64,000 nt of DNA from Acidobacteriaceae bacterium (GCA_028283655.1 JAPWKE010000003.1:1674001-1738000), one strand, 5' to 3'; shown: positions 1 through 9,141, counted from the stretch's first letter. Numbers and translations: made by a program. Notes: a model not told the origin generated them from the sequence alone.

Positions 1-499
1 CCTGCGGAAACTCTGGCTTTCCAGGAAGCGCAATCGTAGCCGTAACCTGATTCGTCTCTGCATTCATGACCGTAACATTGTTGCTGTGGCCGTTAAATCC
101 CCAGACAGTTGAAGTCGCCGGTTCAAACGTAATGCCGTCGGGATTTGTTCCAGCAGGGATTGTTTGCAGAACCTTCAGGCTTACGCAATCAAAGACAACA
201 ATCGCGTTGCCAGCACCATCGCTGGCGTAAGCCGTTTTCCCATCTGGATTTAATGCGATTCCATGAGTGCTTTTCAGGCCAGTGACAGCTCCGAGATGCT
301 GACCACTGCTTGTGTCCAGAACCTCGACTCTGGAATTGTGCGTAACGTACAAGCGATGGTTTGCATCATCACTGAGGAGATAGTCCCAGCCGCCTTGACC
401 ACCTACCTTCCAGTGATCAGAGACTTTGAAAGTTTGAGCAGCTATTGGAAGAGAAAGGCTGAATACAGTAATTGCAATGCCCCATCGCAGCGATGGCAT
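1..499 (-). CDS. Secreted YVTN/YncE-type beta-propeller protein, 3' end beyond the left edge
   Basis: I translated this by hand because the frame has no stop before the window edge. It starts at ATG 499, with AGGAG about 8 nt upstream, and gives 166 residues before the edge. The first 21 residues form a signal peptide ending in AAQ. The rest shows the repeated pattern of YVTN/NHL beta-propellers: HRLYVTHNSRVEVLDTSSG, then a GIALNPDGKTAYASDG blade, then NAIVVFD, then NPDGITFEP. Such proteins are exported and their function is usually unknown. The gene begins 64 bp after the histidine kinase gene on the same strand, so it may be the last gene of that operon. The family call rests on the repeat pattern; nothing here fixes a substrate. 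Confidence 0.8.
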   Translation of the reverse strand, partial: MPSLRWGIAITVFSLSLPIAAQTFKVSDHWKVGGQGGWDYLLSDDANHRLYVTHNSRVEVLDTSSGQHLGAVTGLKSTHGIALNPDGKTAYASDGAGNAIVVFDCVSLKVLQTIPAGTNPDGITFEPATSTVWGFNGHSNNVTVMNAETNQVTATIALPGKPEFPQ

Positions 500-562
500 A
501 TTGGACACTCCTGATTGTGAGCTCGATACGATGACCGGCCCGATGAGTATTGCGGCTCTGGC

Positions 563-1975
563 TTAATCGACGCTGAATCCCGGGTCGTTTTCTGACACAA
601 GTGGTAGCTCGACTCTGACTTCGGCTCCAGCTACCGCATTGTTTGCGATCGAAATGCTGCCCCCAGCCCGGTCGCAGATCGCCTTGCAGATAGAGAGACC
701 TAACCCAGTCCCACCGCTCTTTCTGCTCCTTGAAGGGTCTCCGCGATAAAACGCCTCGAAGAGAAACGGCAGTTCCGCTTCATCAACTCCGCTACCAGAA
801 TCTCTTATCGATATCACACAGTGCGATTCTTCCACGTCACACTGGATGCTTACCGTCGAGTGCTCCTCTGTGTAATAAATCGCATTGACCAGGAGGTTGG
901 AACACAGCAGGAAAGCATCTCGAGAATCACAATGGACTTGCGCAGGTTGGATGACGGCTGCCTCAAGAGCAACACCTTTGACTTCGGCTGCTGGTTCGGC
1001 CTGCTGCATCGCCTGCATCAGGACTTCAGCAATGTTGCATGCTATGTGCTCGCCGATGATGGGCTGTTCAAGCCTCGCAAGCGTGAGCATTCGCTGGACT
1101 GTCTCTTCAAGACGTGCGAGATCTTTCAGGCCGATAGAAACGCCACTGCGATACTCCTCATTGGTCCGCGGCTTCATGGAGAGTAGTTGAAATGATGATT
1201 TGACGATCGCGAGATCGGTCTTCAATTCGTGTGCCGCATCGCTTGTGAAACGTTTTTGCTGTTTGAAAGAGCTATGCAATCGCTGCATCGCTCGCTCCAA
1301 AGCTGCAACGAGAGGTCGAAGCTCAATGACTTCACGAGCTTCCTCGGGCGGAGTAAATGTCCACTCGTAAACGCTGATTCCTTCGGCAGCCTCCGCAAGT
1401 TGGTGTATCGGATGGGTTAGTTTTCGAATCAGCGCAATCAGCAGCAATGCCGTCAGCGTGAGCAAAACAAAAGCGGCTATTGAGAAGAAACGAATCGCTT
1501 CCCATACTTCATGCCAGACATGACCATCCGGAAGCCCGAACAGGATGCTCACGCGGTGGTGGACACCGCCATTCTCCTTTGGATCAATGATCCGGTCACC
1601 TGAGAACGAATAAAAACGATAGGACCGACCGTTCAAGCTCACAGTCTCAAACTGTCCAGAGGGAACGGAAGGGATGGAGAACTCGCCAGAACGTCCAAGT
1701 ATGCGACCTCTGTCGTCTTGCACAAGGAAGACGGCGTTCTTAGGCAAGACGACGCCACGAAGATCAAGGATCACATTATCTTCGGTGTCATCCGCATCCT
1801 GGACACCACCAAACAAGGCGTTCGAAGTCCCCCGCAGTACCGTATCGAAGATTTTGTACTGCACATGCCGCTCGTTCACTGTCACCGCAGTGACCAGCAC
1901 CAATGCAGCGACACACTCGACCAGCATCACCGCAACGATCAACCGCCGCGTGATTGATCTAGACTTCGGGAGCAT
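563..1975 (-). CDS. Sensor histidine kinase of a two-component pair
   Basis: A 470-residue inner-membrane sensor kinase. TM1 lies at about residues 11-33, a periplasmic sensor region at 34-160, TM2 at about 163-184, followed by a HAMP-like linker. The phosphoacceptor is His249 in a DAAHEL H-box. The N-box (LLVNAIYY), G1 box (IRDSGSGVD) and G2 box (GGTGLGLSI) are all present. The residue after HELKT is Asp where most kinases of this class have Pro, a variant of the H-box. The ATG at 1975 has GGAGAGG just upstream. It overlaps the end of the response regulator gene by 17 bp, so the two are co-translated. The general architecture matches QseC/TctE-type kinases; the signal is unknown. Confidence 0.95.
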   Translation of the reverse strand: MLPKSRSITRRLIVAVMLVECVAALVLVTAVTVNERHVQYKIFDTVLRGTSNALFGGVQDADDTEDNVILDLRGVVLPKNAVFLVQDDRGRILGRSGEFSIPSVPSGQFETVSLNGRSYRFYSFSGDRIIDPKENGGVHHRVSILFGLPDGHVWHEVWEAIRFFSIAAFVLLTLTALLLIALIRKLTHPIHQLAEAAEGISVYEWTFTPPEEAREVIELRPLVAALERAMQRLHSSFKQQKRFTSDAAHELKTDLAIVKSSFQLLSMKPRTNEEYRSGVSIGLKDLARLEETVQRMLTLARLEQPIIGEHIACNIAEVLMQAMQQAEPAAEVKGVALEAAVIQPAQVHCDSRDAFLLCSNLLVNAIYYTEEHSTVSIQCDVEESHCVISIRDSGSGVDEAELPFLFEAFYRGDPSRSRKSGGTGLGLSICKAICDRAGGSISIANNAVAGAEVRVELPLVSENDPGFSVD

Positions 1976-2651
1976 CGTGCCTCTCCTGCGTCAGTCGGTA
2001 GCCACGATGACGAAGTGTCTCGATCAAGGGTTCGCTGCCAGCAAGTGCTAACTTCTTTCGGAGATTTGACACATGAGCCTCAATAACATTGGAGTGGTGC
2101 TCCCAATCGTAATCGTAGAGATGCTCTAGCAATTCCTGCTTGGAGACGATCGCTCGCGGTCGATGAGCAAGATATTCCAGAATTCGATACTCCGTTGGGG
2201 AAAGGTCAATGGCTCTACCGTCTCTCTTTACGCTCTGACCGATGGTATCGATCGTCACGTCTGAGATCGAGATCGCTGGAGTAGAGAATCCCTTCGAGCG
2301 ACGAATGAGCGCCTTCACGCGGGCAATTAGCTCACCAAGATCGAAAGGTTTCGCCAGGTAATCATCCGCACCCCGGTTGAGCAAGTCAACGACTGATTCC
2401 TTCCCCTCTTGTGCCGTGAGAATAAGAACCGGGGAATGCTGCCGACGGCTACGAAGTTCTCCGAGGACTGTTTGGCCACTCTTCCCTGGCAACATGAGGT
2501 CAAGGATGATGACATCGAAGAAACCCTGCTCCGCCATAAGGGAACCAAGGGCACCATCCGCAGCGTGATCGACGGCGAACCCCACCTCTCGGAGAGCAGC
2601 AGAAATATTCTCGGCCAGACGCTTTTCGTCCTCAATCAGCAATAGTCGCAT
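1959..2651 (-). CDS. OmpR/PhoB-family response regulator
   Basis: A 230-residue response regulator. The receiver domain (about 1-115) has the acidic pocket in LLIEDE, phosphoacceptor Asp51 in IILDLMLPG, Thr in LILTAQE and Lys in YLAKPF. A winged-helix DNA-binding domain follows (about 125-225), with the typical ISDVTIDT and LSPTEYRILEYLA stretches and the recognition-helix segment EAHVSNLRKKL. A TTG lies two codons upstream, but the ATG at 2651 has a GGGG purine tract at good spacing, so I use it. It is the first gene of the pair with the histidine kinase. Targets are not visible from the sequence. Confidence 0.95.
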   Translation of the reverse strand: MRLLLIEDEKRLAENISAALREVGFAVDHAADGALGSLMAEQGFFDVIILDLMLPGKSGQTVLGELRSRRQHSPVLILTAQEGKESVVDLLNRGADDYLAKPFDLGELIARVKALIRRSKGFSTPAISISDVTIDTIGQSVKRDGRAIDLSPTEYRILEYLAHRPRAIVSKQELLEHLYDYDWEHHSNVIEAHVSNLRKKLALAGSEPLIETLRHRGYRLTQERHDAPEV

Positions 2652-2858
2652 GTACAACCCCAGCTAAAGAATTGTCGCAGGAATCCATTAAGCCTAGCTG
2701 AATCAGCCTGAGCCTCCTGCCTTAAGTAAAGTTTCCCTTATGAGGGCAGAATTTTCGTAGCCTATTCGAAGAAGGTTTAGCTCAAGGAGCGAGTGATGGC
2801 TACGGCGGATGCAGGAGTCTGCCATGTCTTAGCCTGCTCGCTTATGACGTTCTCGAGC
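2652..2858. other. Upstream region of the two-component genes
   Basis: A 207-bp stretch between the end of the AraC-type gene and the start of the response regulator, both on the minus strand. It presumably carries the promoter for the two-component operon. I see an imperfect palindrome around 2718-2752 (CTGCC ... GGGCAG) but no convincing operator or RNA gene. The short ORF on the minus strand here overlaps the 3' end of the AraC gene and looks like a shadow. Confidence 0.3.
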
Positions 2859-3770
2859 TTAGACACGCGCAGCGTGTAGAGAAGAAACATCGCGCCGCGG
2901 TGATGTACCGAATGCACGTGAGTACTCACGACTGAACTGTGAGGGGCTTGCATAGCCAACGTCAAACGCCGCCGTCTCTACATTGGCATCCCCGAACATC
3001 ATCATCCTTCGCGCTTCAAGGAGCCTGAGCTGTTTCTGGTACTGCAGCGGAGCCATCGATGTCACTGCTTTGAACTGACGAAAGAACGTTGTGGGACTCA
3101 TGTGTGCAGCGCGCGCGAGGTCTTCCACTCGTAGCGACTCACGGAAGCGATCTCGCAACAAGTGAATTGTCTGCATGAGGTTGCGATCGTGGCCGTTGTT
3201 CAACAGCAGGGTCTGTGCACCGCCTGGGCTGCTAAGTAGCCAGAAGCAAATTTCTCGCATGATCGACGGATACAGAGCCTTGATGGCATGAGGGCTGTCA
3301 AGTAGACGAACTGCACGAAAGACACAATCGAGCAGCTGATCGTTCATATCCAGAACGAACGCACCGGAGGCCTTCGTTTTCGAGGTCGTCTTCGGCGTCA
3401 TCGGCATTTCGTCAGCGACCTGCTGCAGAATCTCCAGGTTGAGTTCGCAGACGACTCCAAGATAGGGCTCGCTCCTGCTCACGGCAAAGGCCGTGCCGTT
3501 CGATGGCATATCGACCGTAACAACAAGTCCCTGCCCCGTGCCGTAGTCATAACGCTTGGTGCCAAAGGTAGCGAACTTACGGCCTTGCACGGTCACACAA
3601 AGCGCTGGCTTGATCATGCATTGCATCGGCTGCTTCATCGGATCGGAGCGCAGGAAGGACAAGCCATCGATCGCAGTCATTACCGCATTGGTTCCGATGC
3701 AATCTGCAGTGCGGCGCTGGAGGTCCGCTTTCAGCTCTTCCAGTTTGGGCGAAGACGCTTGCTTCATCAT
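2859..3770 (-). CDS. AraC-family transcriptional regulator with AraC_N-type sensing domain
   Basis: A 303-residue cytoplasmic DNA-binding protein. Residues about 30-190 resemble the AraC_N cupin-like domain found in YqhC-type regulators (CVTVQGRKFATFG, then YGTGQGLVVTVDMP). Residues about 205-300 contain two helix-turn-helix motifs, the first in LARAAHMSPTTFFRQFKAVT and the second ending in VGYASPSQFSREYSRAFG. It is divergent from the DJ-1/PfpI gene with 132 bp between the two starts, an arrangement common for an AraC regulator and its target. The first of two tandem ATG codons is at 3770. That it regulates the DJ-1 gene is inference from position. Confidence 0.93.
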   Translation of the reverse strand: MMKQASSPKLEELKADLQRRTADCIGTNAVMTAIDGLSFLRSDPMKQPMQCMIKPALCVTVQGRKFATFGTKRYDYGTGQGLVVTVDMPSNGTAFAVSRSEPYLGVVCELNLEILQQVADEMPMTPKTTSKTKASGAFVLDMNDQLLDCVFRAVRLLDSPHAIKALYPSIMREICFWLLSSPGGAQTLLLNNGHDRNLMQTIHLLRDRFRESLRVEDLARAAHMSPTTFFRQFKAVTSMAPLQYQKQLRLLEARRMMMFGDANVETAAFDVGYASPSQFSREYSRAFGTSPRRDVSSLHAARV

Positions 3771-3902
3771 AGATGACGACCATAATTGACATGGAAGGAT
3801 TAGGCAAGTTTCTGGAAGTCAAAGGCATTCACTTTGCCCCCGGCGAAGACGTACCTTCATCAACAGAGAGATGAACTCTCTGGACTAGGAAAGAGGCTGA
3901 AG

Positions 3903-4595
3903 ATGAAGGTTCTGATGGTACTCACGTCGCACGATGAGCTTGGAAACACTGGGAAGAAGACAGGATTCTGGCTTGAAGAGCTTGCCGCTCCTTACTATAC
4001 CTTCAAAGACGCAGCTGTTGAGATCGTCCTCGCATCGCCCAAGGGCGGGCAGCCGCCGCTTGATCCAAAGAGCGATGAGCCGAACTTCCAGACCGAGACA
4101 ACACGCCGCTTTAAGGCAGACTCTGAGGCAGCTGCTCAGCTTGCTTCCACCGTTCGTCTCGACTCCGTACGCCAGGAAGACTTCGATACCGTCTTCTACC
4201 CGGGTGGTCACGGCCCGCTGTGGGACCTTGCTGAAGACAAGCACTCCATCGCTCTGATCGAAGCATTCATCACCGCTGGCAAACCTATCGCGCTGGTCTG
4301 CCATGCTCCGGGTGTTCTGCGTCATGTAAAGACGGCGGATGGTCGTCCGCTCGTTGAAGGCAAGAAGGTCACGGGCTTTACGAACTCCGAAGAAGAGGGT
4401 GTTGGGCTCACGAAGGTAGTTCCCTTCCTGGTCGAGGATGAGTTGAAAGCCAAGGGCGGCATTTACTCCAAGGGCGCTGACTGGGGTTCCTACGTCGTCG
4501 CGGATGGCCTGCTGCTCACCGGACAGAATCCTGCGTCCTCTGCAGCGGCTGCGGCCTTGCTCATGGAGCAGCTTGTTGAGGCCACAAAGGCATAA
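3903..4595 (+). CDS. DJ-1/PfpI (class I glutamine amidotransferase-like) protein
   Basis: A 230-residue cytoplasmic protein of the DJ-1/PfpI superfamily, closest in appearance to the Hsp31/YhbO-like chaperone, glyoxalase or protease group. The nucleophile-elbow cysteine is Cys133 in the motif LVCHAPG, with the conserved Glu in GFWLEEL near residue 25 and the YPGGHGPLWDL loop near residue 100. I chose ATG 3903, preceded by a GGAAAGAGG Shine-Dalgarno-like stretch; the frame extends upstream only to a TTG. It is divergent from an AraC regulator, which fits a response to electrophiles or carbonyl stress, but that is inference. Glyoxalase or deglycase activity cannot be told from chaperone activity by sequence alone. 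Confidence 0.92.
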   Translation: MKVLMVLTSHDELGNTGKKTGFWLEELAAPYYTFKDAAVEIVLASPKGGQPPLDPKSDEPNFQTETTRRFKADSEAAAQLASTVRLDSVRQEDFDTVFYPGGHGPLWDLAEDKHSIALIEAFITAGKPIALVCHAPGVLRHVKTADGRPLVEGKKVTGFTNSEEEGVGLTKVVPFLVEDELKAKGGIYSKGADWGSYVVADGLLLTGQNPASSAAAAALLMEQLVEATKA

Positions 4596-4655
4596 GCGAC
4601 TACGCCATTATGCTCAGGGAGTCGTTTGCGGCTCAACGCACTCCCCATTACCAGC

Positions 4656-4708
4656 ATCTCCGGCACGCAAGCCTGCCCTCTTACAGGCTAGGCTTGCGTG
4701 CCGGAGAT
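4656..4708. terminator. Long perfect hairpin between convergent genes
   Basis: Arms 4656-4674 and 4690-4708 are a perfect 19-bp inverted repeat with a 15-nt loop. A second short pairing (AGCCTG/CAGGCT) can form at its tip. It lies between the convergent DJ-1 gene and the 617-residue protein gene, so it probably ends transcription from both sides. There is no long T run on either strand, so a Rho-independent role is likely but not certain. Confidence 0.65.
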
Positions 4709-4735
4709 TGACCTTAAAGAGATCTAAGGAAGTTG

Positions 4736-6589
4736 CTACACTGCAGCTTCAATGCGCCATGCGCTCTGAGTGCGCACGAGATGGGCGCGCTTGTAGTGAA
4801 GTGATGAATCGTTGCGATAGAGAAGGAAAGACCGCGCCCGGTCAACCGGAGGAACCACTTCATCCACCTGCTCTGCAGCCATCGTTCGCTCCTGACTCCT
4901 GCGGTCATCAGAAGCAGTCCTCCTTCCCAGCAAATATACGAAGTGGAGTTCGTCCGTGCTGAAGGCTGTGAACCATGGATCAGGAAAGCTTCCCTCAGCC
5001 CATCGGAGGAATGCTGTTTCCACATCCAGTATTGCGATGCGGTGGGGGATGCCCTGACCTGCGTTGTACGCGATGAGTGCGACCTGTGCGTTGTCAGGAG
5101 AAATACGATGGTCCAACAGCCACATGCCCTCGAGCATTACGCCATCGAGAGAACAGCGGCACACGGTGCGCGCGAGATCCTCATCATTCTGGAGCCAATG
5201 AAAGACAAGTCGATGCCCCGCAACAAGAGGTGCGCATTCAAAACTCGGCGAGCCACCGTGCAACGAAATCTTTTCGTGGAAGGTTGCTGGCTTGAAGTGT
5301 TCTTCTTTCACCACATAAGCCGCGTCATATAGAAAGCGATCGATACGCCCGTGCGTTTCATCTGACAGACTTGGAAGCGCCAGCAGGCACATTTCAGTCA
5401 ACGCTTCTGCATCCATCGCTACGATGCCGTCACGCCTGACAAAGGGCTGCGCTCGGGAAAGCGGCTCTCGGTCCTCTACTTTGCTCCAGCCCTGCCCTTT
5501 CTGCCACACGAAGTAACTCCGCGTCGCGCCTTCTCTCATCGGCTTGACGCGACATGCAAAGGCCAGCCCATCCTCACGCCAGACAAATTCTGGATAGCGC
5601 CTGGAGAGCAGCAGGTCGCTCGACTCACCATCCACAATGAGTTGAAGTTCCGAATCGAATAATGTCTGGTATGGGTCGTCCAGCGCTAACAGACTAGGAG
5701 GCAGATAAGGCTTCGCAATGACCGCTGGAGCATAAGGAGGCGGTGCAGGCAGGTCAAACGGGGCGAAGTTGCCTTCAAGTAACTCCCACTGGCTCTGCGG
5801 TATTTTCAAATCGACGACGTCAACCATCGTCTCCATGTTGGAATCAGAGAGCAATTCATCGATCCGCATGGTCGTAGAACCGTTATGAACCAATGGGCTG
5901 TGCCGCCCTGTAATTGACTCGTTGTCGACGAAGTCAATCTCCCAGAACACATCCGTACCGCGTCGGTAGAGCAAATGCTCCCGGGTGTCAAAAAGAAGCA
6001 ATCCCCACTGCTGCCGTGAAGGCAGAGGAGCAATAAAGTAGCGACCGTCCGGCGTAAATACAGCGGAGGCCCCGCAACCACAAAGAAGGCTTCCATCGGG
6101 GAAAAGATAGTCGCACGTAACAGGGCCGCCCATGGCAATTTCCGACACCCCAAGCACACGCAACGTCTCGCCAGACGGCATGACAGGCGCATCGGCACCC
6201 CACGCGCTGCGATGCGGCCGAGCACCTTCCCCTTGTGATTTCACAGGTCTGGCGGCCTTACGGATGCCAAGCTTTGCACGCCACACGTTATGCAGAGAAA
6301 GCAGTGCGACAAACACAGCGGCACCCGCTATAAACGCGGGCCACTTCCCCGGAACGAGATGCACAATCATCCGCGTTGCAGCGATGTTGCCGCCCAGCAC
6401 CCATATGTCCAGAAACGTAACCTTGCGGCGGATTTCGAACTCGATCCATTCCCCGCAAAGAGCAAGCGGCCAATAGGCAAAAGCGAGCCACTGCGGCGCA
6501 AGAAACGCCAGAACAATGGGAACAGCAATCTCTGCGCAAATCCTTGCGAGCCCCAACAGAATTTGAAACAAGCTGCGTTCTTTCACCAT
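4736..6589 (-). CDS. Membrane-anchored protein of unknown function
   Basis: A 617-residue protein I do not recognise. The first ~110 residues hold about four hydrophobic segments (for example LARICAEIAVPIVLAFLA, and FIAGAAVFVALLSLHNVW), followed by a basic linker. The remaining ~500 residues are soluble and rich in short beta-like stretches containing phrases such as FTPDGRYFIAPL and ISPDNAQVALIAYN, which recall beta-propeller or WD40-like repeats. The start at ATG 6589 has GAGG about 5 nt upstream. It stands alone, convergent with the DJ-1 gene. The propeller suggestion is weak; no enzymatic motif is visible. Confidence 0.75.
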   Translation of the reverse strand: MVKERSLFQILLGLARICAEIAVPIVLAFLAPQWLAFAYWPLALCGEWIEFEIRRKVTFLDIWVLGGNIAATRMIVHLVPGKWPAFIAGAAVFVALLSLHNVWRAKLGIRKAARPVKSQGEGARPHRSAWGADAPVMPSGETLRVLGVSEIAMGGPVTCDYLFPDGSLLCGCGASAVFTPDGRYFIAPLPSRQQWGLLLFDTREHLLYRRGTDVFWEIDFVDNESITGRHSPLVHNGSTTMRIDELLSDSNMETMVDVVDLKIPQSQWELLEGNFAPFDLPAPPPYAPAVIAKPYLPPSLLALDDPYQTLFDSELQLIVDGESSDLLLSRRYPEFVWREDGLAFACRVKPMREGATRSYFVWQKGQGWSKVEDREPLSRAQPFVRRDGIVAMDAEALTEMCLLALPSLSDETHGRIDRFLYDAAYVVKEEHFKPATFHEKISLHGGSPSFECAPLVAGHRLVFHWLQNDEDLARTVCRCSLDGVMLEGMWLLDHRISPDNAQVALIAYNAGQGIPHRIAILDVETAFLRWAEGSFPDPWFTAFSTDELHFVYLLGRRTASDDRRSQERTMAAEQVDEVVPPVDRARSFLLYRNDSSLHYKRAHLVRTQSAWRIEAAV

Positions 6590-6749
6590 CGGACCTCATC
6601 GTAGAGCAGAACGTTTGAGGCCCAGAGAAAGAGCCAGTTGCTTCTTGGATGCAACAGGATTGCCTGAAGGGGCTCTCACTAGACCCCAGTCCTAATGGTG
6701 GCCGTTTAACCAAGACGATGTCCCGGAGAGAACGCCTAACGGTAGGTGC

Positions 6750-7889
6750 TTAGTGCGCCAGCGGATCTGCAGCAGGCTTGCGATATCTTCCGCTCGAAAG
6801 ATCACCTTGCGGCGTCAGGGAGCCATCGAAATTGATGACAAGGATCAGTTGCTTGAAGCCGGAAGAGATCTCCGAGCTGAAGTCTGCATCGATGTGTAGG
6901 ACAGATGGCGAGGAGAGAGAGACGGCGAAAACCGTCTCCTTGTTCTTCGCGTCATCGGGGAGGTGCAGTGAGACGGAAGTAATGCGCCGTCCTTCTGGAA
7001 GTGGAAAGAATGCGTATCCATTCACCACAACATCGCTTGCGGACAGCCCTTGATCGTAGATGGCTTTGGCCTGTATGCCTTGTGCGGTCATATCGTGCTG
7101 TCGGTCAAGGACAGTCACCGCAACGCCTCGGAATTTTGCCGCGTCTCGTTCCAGATTACCCACGCGGCACTCCTGGGGAACACTGAGGGTTACAGGATCA
7201 ATGGCTTTTGTCCTGGCGTGATAATACAAATCCAGAAGTGCTTCCCGGCTTTCCTCGTAGTCTGAGAGCGCCTTATCTGTGGCCTGAATGAGTGCTTTGT
7301 CCTTCTGCCAATCCGGGTGAGCCTTCAGGCTGTCCAGCGCTGACTGGGCAATCTGGCCTCTCTGTATGGTCAGAGAGCGCGCCTGCTCGATCTCGGCTGC
7401 GGTCGGAACTCCATCGCTCGCAGGGCCTCGCTCCCTTTGCAGAGACGTTGCGACATAATCGTTGTCTGATTTTGAGATTGAGTTGATGGGGCACCTATCC
7501 CATCGGGCGTCGAGAGCCTTTGTCTCCTGTCGCTGCTCGAACAAAGAAGAGGCGTTCGCATCCCATTCAGTCTTCTCACCCAACTGAAGCGTCACGCCAT
7601 TCTCTGATGGCCTCTTGCTGTCAAGTGTGACTGTTTTCCCATCGGTACTCCAATGGCCTTCCGCAGTCTGATCCACGGCGCCGTACGAGAGCAGCCACTG
7701 GAACTGGCCGTTTGGTTTCAGCAACAGTTCAGAGCCAACCTCTTGCACTTGCGAGAAATAATAGTGGCCAGGAAGATCGTGCGCAGAGGGGAGTGCTTGA
7801 GCTCCAGCGGAGATAGCAGACATTGCAACGATCATAGATCCCACATAGGGAGAAAGACCGTTCTTCAAACCACTACGAGAAAAACGCAA
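6750..7889 (-). CDS. Secreted protein of unknown function (TTG start)
   Basis: A 379-residue exported protein. The start is TTG 7889 with a strong AGGAG 6-7 nt upstream; it leads into a signal peptide of about 32 residues (hydrophobic core MIVAMSAISAGAQA). An N-terminal stretch (about 35-115: LPGHYYFSQ, LLLKPNGQFQWLLSYGAVDQ, GHWSTDGKTVTL) has the look of a small lipocalin-like beta domain. A helical middle region follows (about 160-230) and then a beta-rich C-terminal domain (VVNGYAFFPLPEGRRITSVSLHLPDD). It is divergent from the formylglycine-generating enzyme gene with 188 bp between. No function can be given. Confidence 0.78.
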   Translation of the reverse strand: MRFSRSGLKNGLSPYVGSMIVAMSAISAGAQALPSAHDLPGHYYFSQVQEVGSELLLKPNGQFQWLLSYGAVDQTAEGHWSTDGKTVTLDSKRPSENGVTLQLGEKTEWDANASSLFEQRQETKALDARWDRCPINSISKSDNDYVATSLQRERGPASDGVPTAAEIEQARSLTIQRGQIAQSALDSLKAHPDWQKDKALIQATDKALSDYEESREALLDLYYHARTKAIDPVTLSVPQECRVGNLERDAAKFRGVAVTVLDRQHDMTAQGIQAKAIYDQGLSASDVVVNGYAFFPLPEGRRITSVSLHLPDDAKNKETVFAVSLSSPSVLHIDADFSSEISSGFKQLILVINFDGSLTPQGDLSSGRYRKPAADPLAH

Positions 7890-8077
7890 CGCGCACTCCT
7901 AACAATCGAGAGGAAAAGAACTCGCCACCACACCACTCTTGTTGCGTTTCTAAGCAGTCGCATAGGTGTGCGAAGAGGCAGGTTCATTTTAGATCAGGGA
8001 ATTTTCGGCAGGCCGAAGACAAACAGAGGAAAGAACTGCCATGAGATTTTTTTACCCGAGGCATTTGCCACAGGCAG

Positions 8078-9076
8078 ATGGCATCGGATACTAAAGTCAT
8101 GGCGTTGAACGACCCAAGCACGAAGCCCTGCTGCACACCCCAAGCCACTCGCACAGGCGAGAGCCGTGATCGGGAGAGTTCGTCTCTGCGAGAAAACGAG
8201 ACGCAAACTCTGGCACGAATGGTTCGTCTGGATGGTGGATCGTTTCTCATGGGCACGGATCTGAAGGAAGCCTTTGCTGCAGATGGTGAAGGCCCTGTTC
8301 GTGAGATTGAGCTTTCTCCTTTCCTGCTCGACCGATTCCCTGTCACCAACGACGTCTTCGCGCACTTCGTGCAGGAGACGGGCTACAAGACCGAGGCCGA
8401 AGTCTATGGATGGAGCTTCGTCTTCTGGACGCATATTCCTCCAGAGCGCTTTGCTGAGCTCGTGGACGATACCGTGGCGCAGGCGCAGTGGTGGTGCAAG
8501 GTGAACGGTGCTGCGTGGAACACACCCGAAGGCCCGGGATCCGATGTGACGAGCCGCGGAAACTATCCAGTGGTTCACGTGAGTTGGAATGATGCTCAGG
8601 CCTTCTGTGCCTGGAGCGGAAATCGTCTGCCCACTGAAGCCGAGTGGGAGTATGCCGCTCGCGGTGGTCTGGTGCAAAAGCTTTATCCGTGGGGCGACGA
8701 GCTGTGCCCAAAGGGAGAGCATCGGTGCAACATCTGGCAGGGTATTTTCCCTACGATGGATACGGCTGAAGATGGCTACGCCGGCACATCGCCGGTAGAT
8801 GCCTATCAGCCCAACGGGTACGGACTGCATTCCATCACCGGCAATGTATGGGAGTGGTGCTCGGACTTCTGGAGCCCAGACTTCCATGTGACGGAGCGAG
8901 AAGAGACACGGCGCGATCCTCAAGGCCCTGCAGAGGGAATGGCTATGGTGACGAAGGGCGGCTCCTTCCTTTGCCATGAAAGCTACTGCAACCGCTATCG
9001 CTGTGCGGCGCGCAGCTCGAATACACCGGACAGTTCAACGGCCAACACAGGCTTCCGCACAGCTCGCTCACTCTGA
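8078..9076 (+). CDS. Formylglycine-generating enzyme (SUMF1/FGE family)
   Basis: A 332-residue protein. FGE oxidises the active-site cysteine of type I sulfatases to C-alpha-formylglycine using copper and oxygen. The C-type-lectin-like FGE-sulfatase domain begins near residue 48 (MVRLDGGSFLMGTD) and shows LPTEAEWEYAARGG and ITGNVWEWCSDFW. The C-terminal motif GGSFLCHESYCNRYRCAARS carries Cys299 and Cys304, spaced as the copper-binding redox pair of true aerobic FGEs (Cys336/Cys341 in human). Most bacterial relatives that are not FGEs lack these cysteines. The start at ATG 8078 has a weak ribosome site; ATG 8099 is an alternative. No sulfatase gene lies in the window, so its substrate must be encoded elsewhere. 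Confidence 0.93.
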   Translation: MASDTKVMALNDPSTKPCCTPQATRTGESRDRESSSLRENETQTLARMVRLDGGSFLMGTDLKEAFAADGEGPVREIELSPFLLDRFPVTNDVFAHFVQETGYKTEAEVYGWSFVFWTHIPPERFAELVDDTVAQAQWWCKVNGAAWNTPEGPGSDVTSRGNYPVVHVSWNDAQAFCAWSGNRLPTEAEWEYAARGGLVQKLYPWGDELCPKGEHRCNIWQGIFPTMDTAEDGYAGTSPVDAYQPNGYGLHSITGNVWEWCSDFWSPDFHVTEREETRRDPQGPAEGMAMVTKGGSFLCHESYCNRYRCAARSSNTPDSSTANTGFRTARSL

Positions 9077-9114
9077 GGAACAACCCACCGCAAGTGTGCG
9101 TGCGTGTAGACAAC

Positions 9115-9141
9115 AGATGCAGGAGCCATGACCCTGCATCT
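9115..9141 (+). terminator. Hairpin after the FGE gene
   Basis: Perfect 9-bp arms at 9115-9123 and 9133-9141 with a 9-nt loop, 39 bp after the FGE stop codon. There is no T run, so this is a tentative terminator. Confidence 0.35.

Noticed and set aside
7994-8977. 327-residue minus-strand open frame
   Set aside because: It is antisense to the formylglycine-generating enzyme, whose catalytic motifs are clear on the plus strand.
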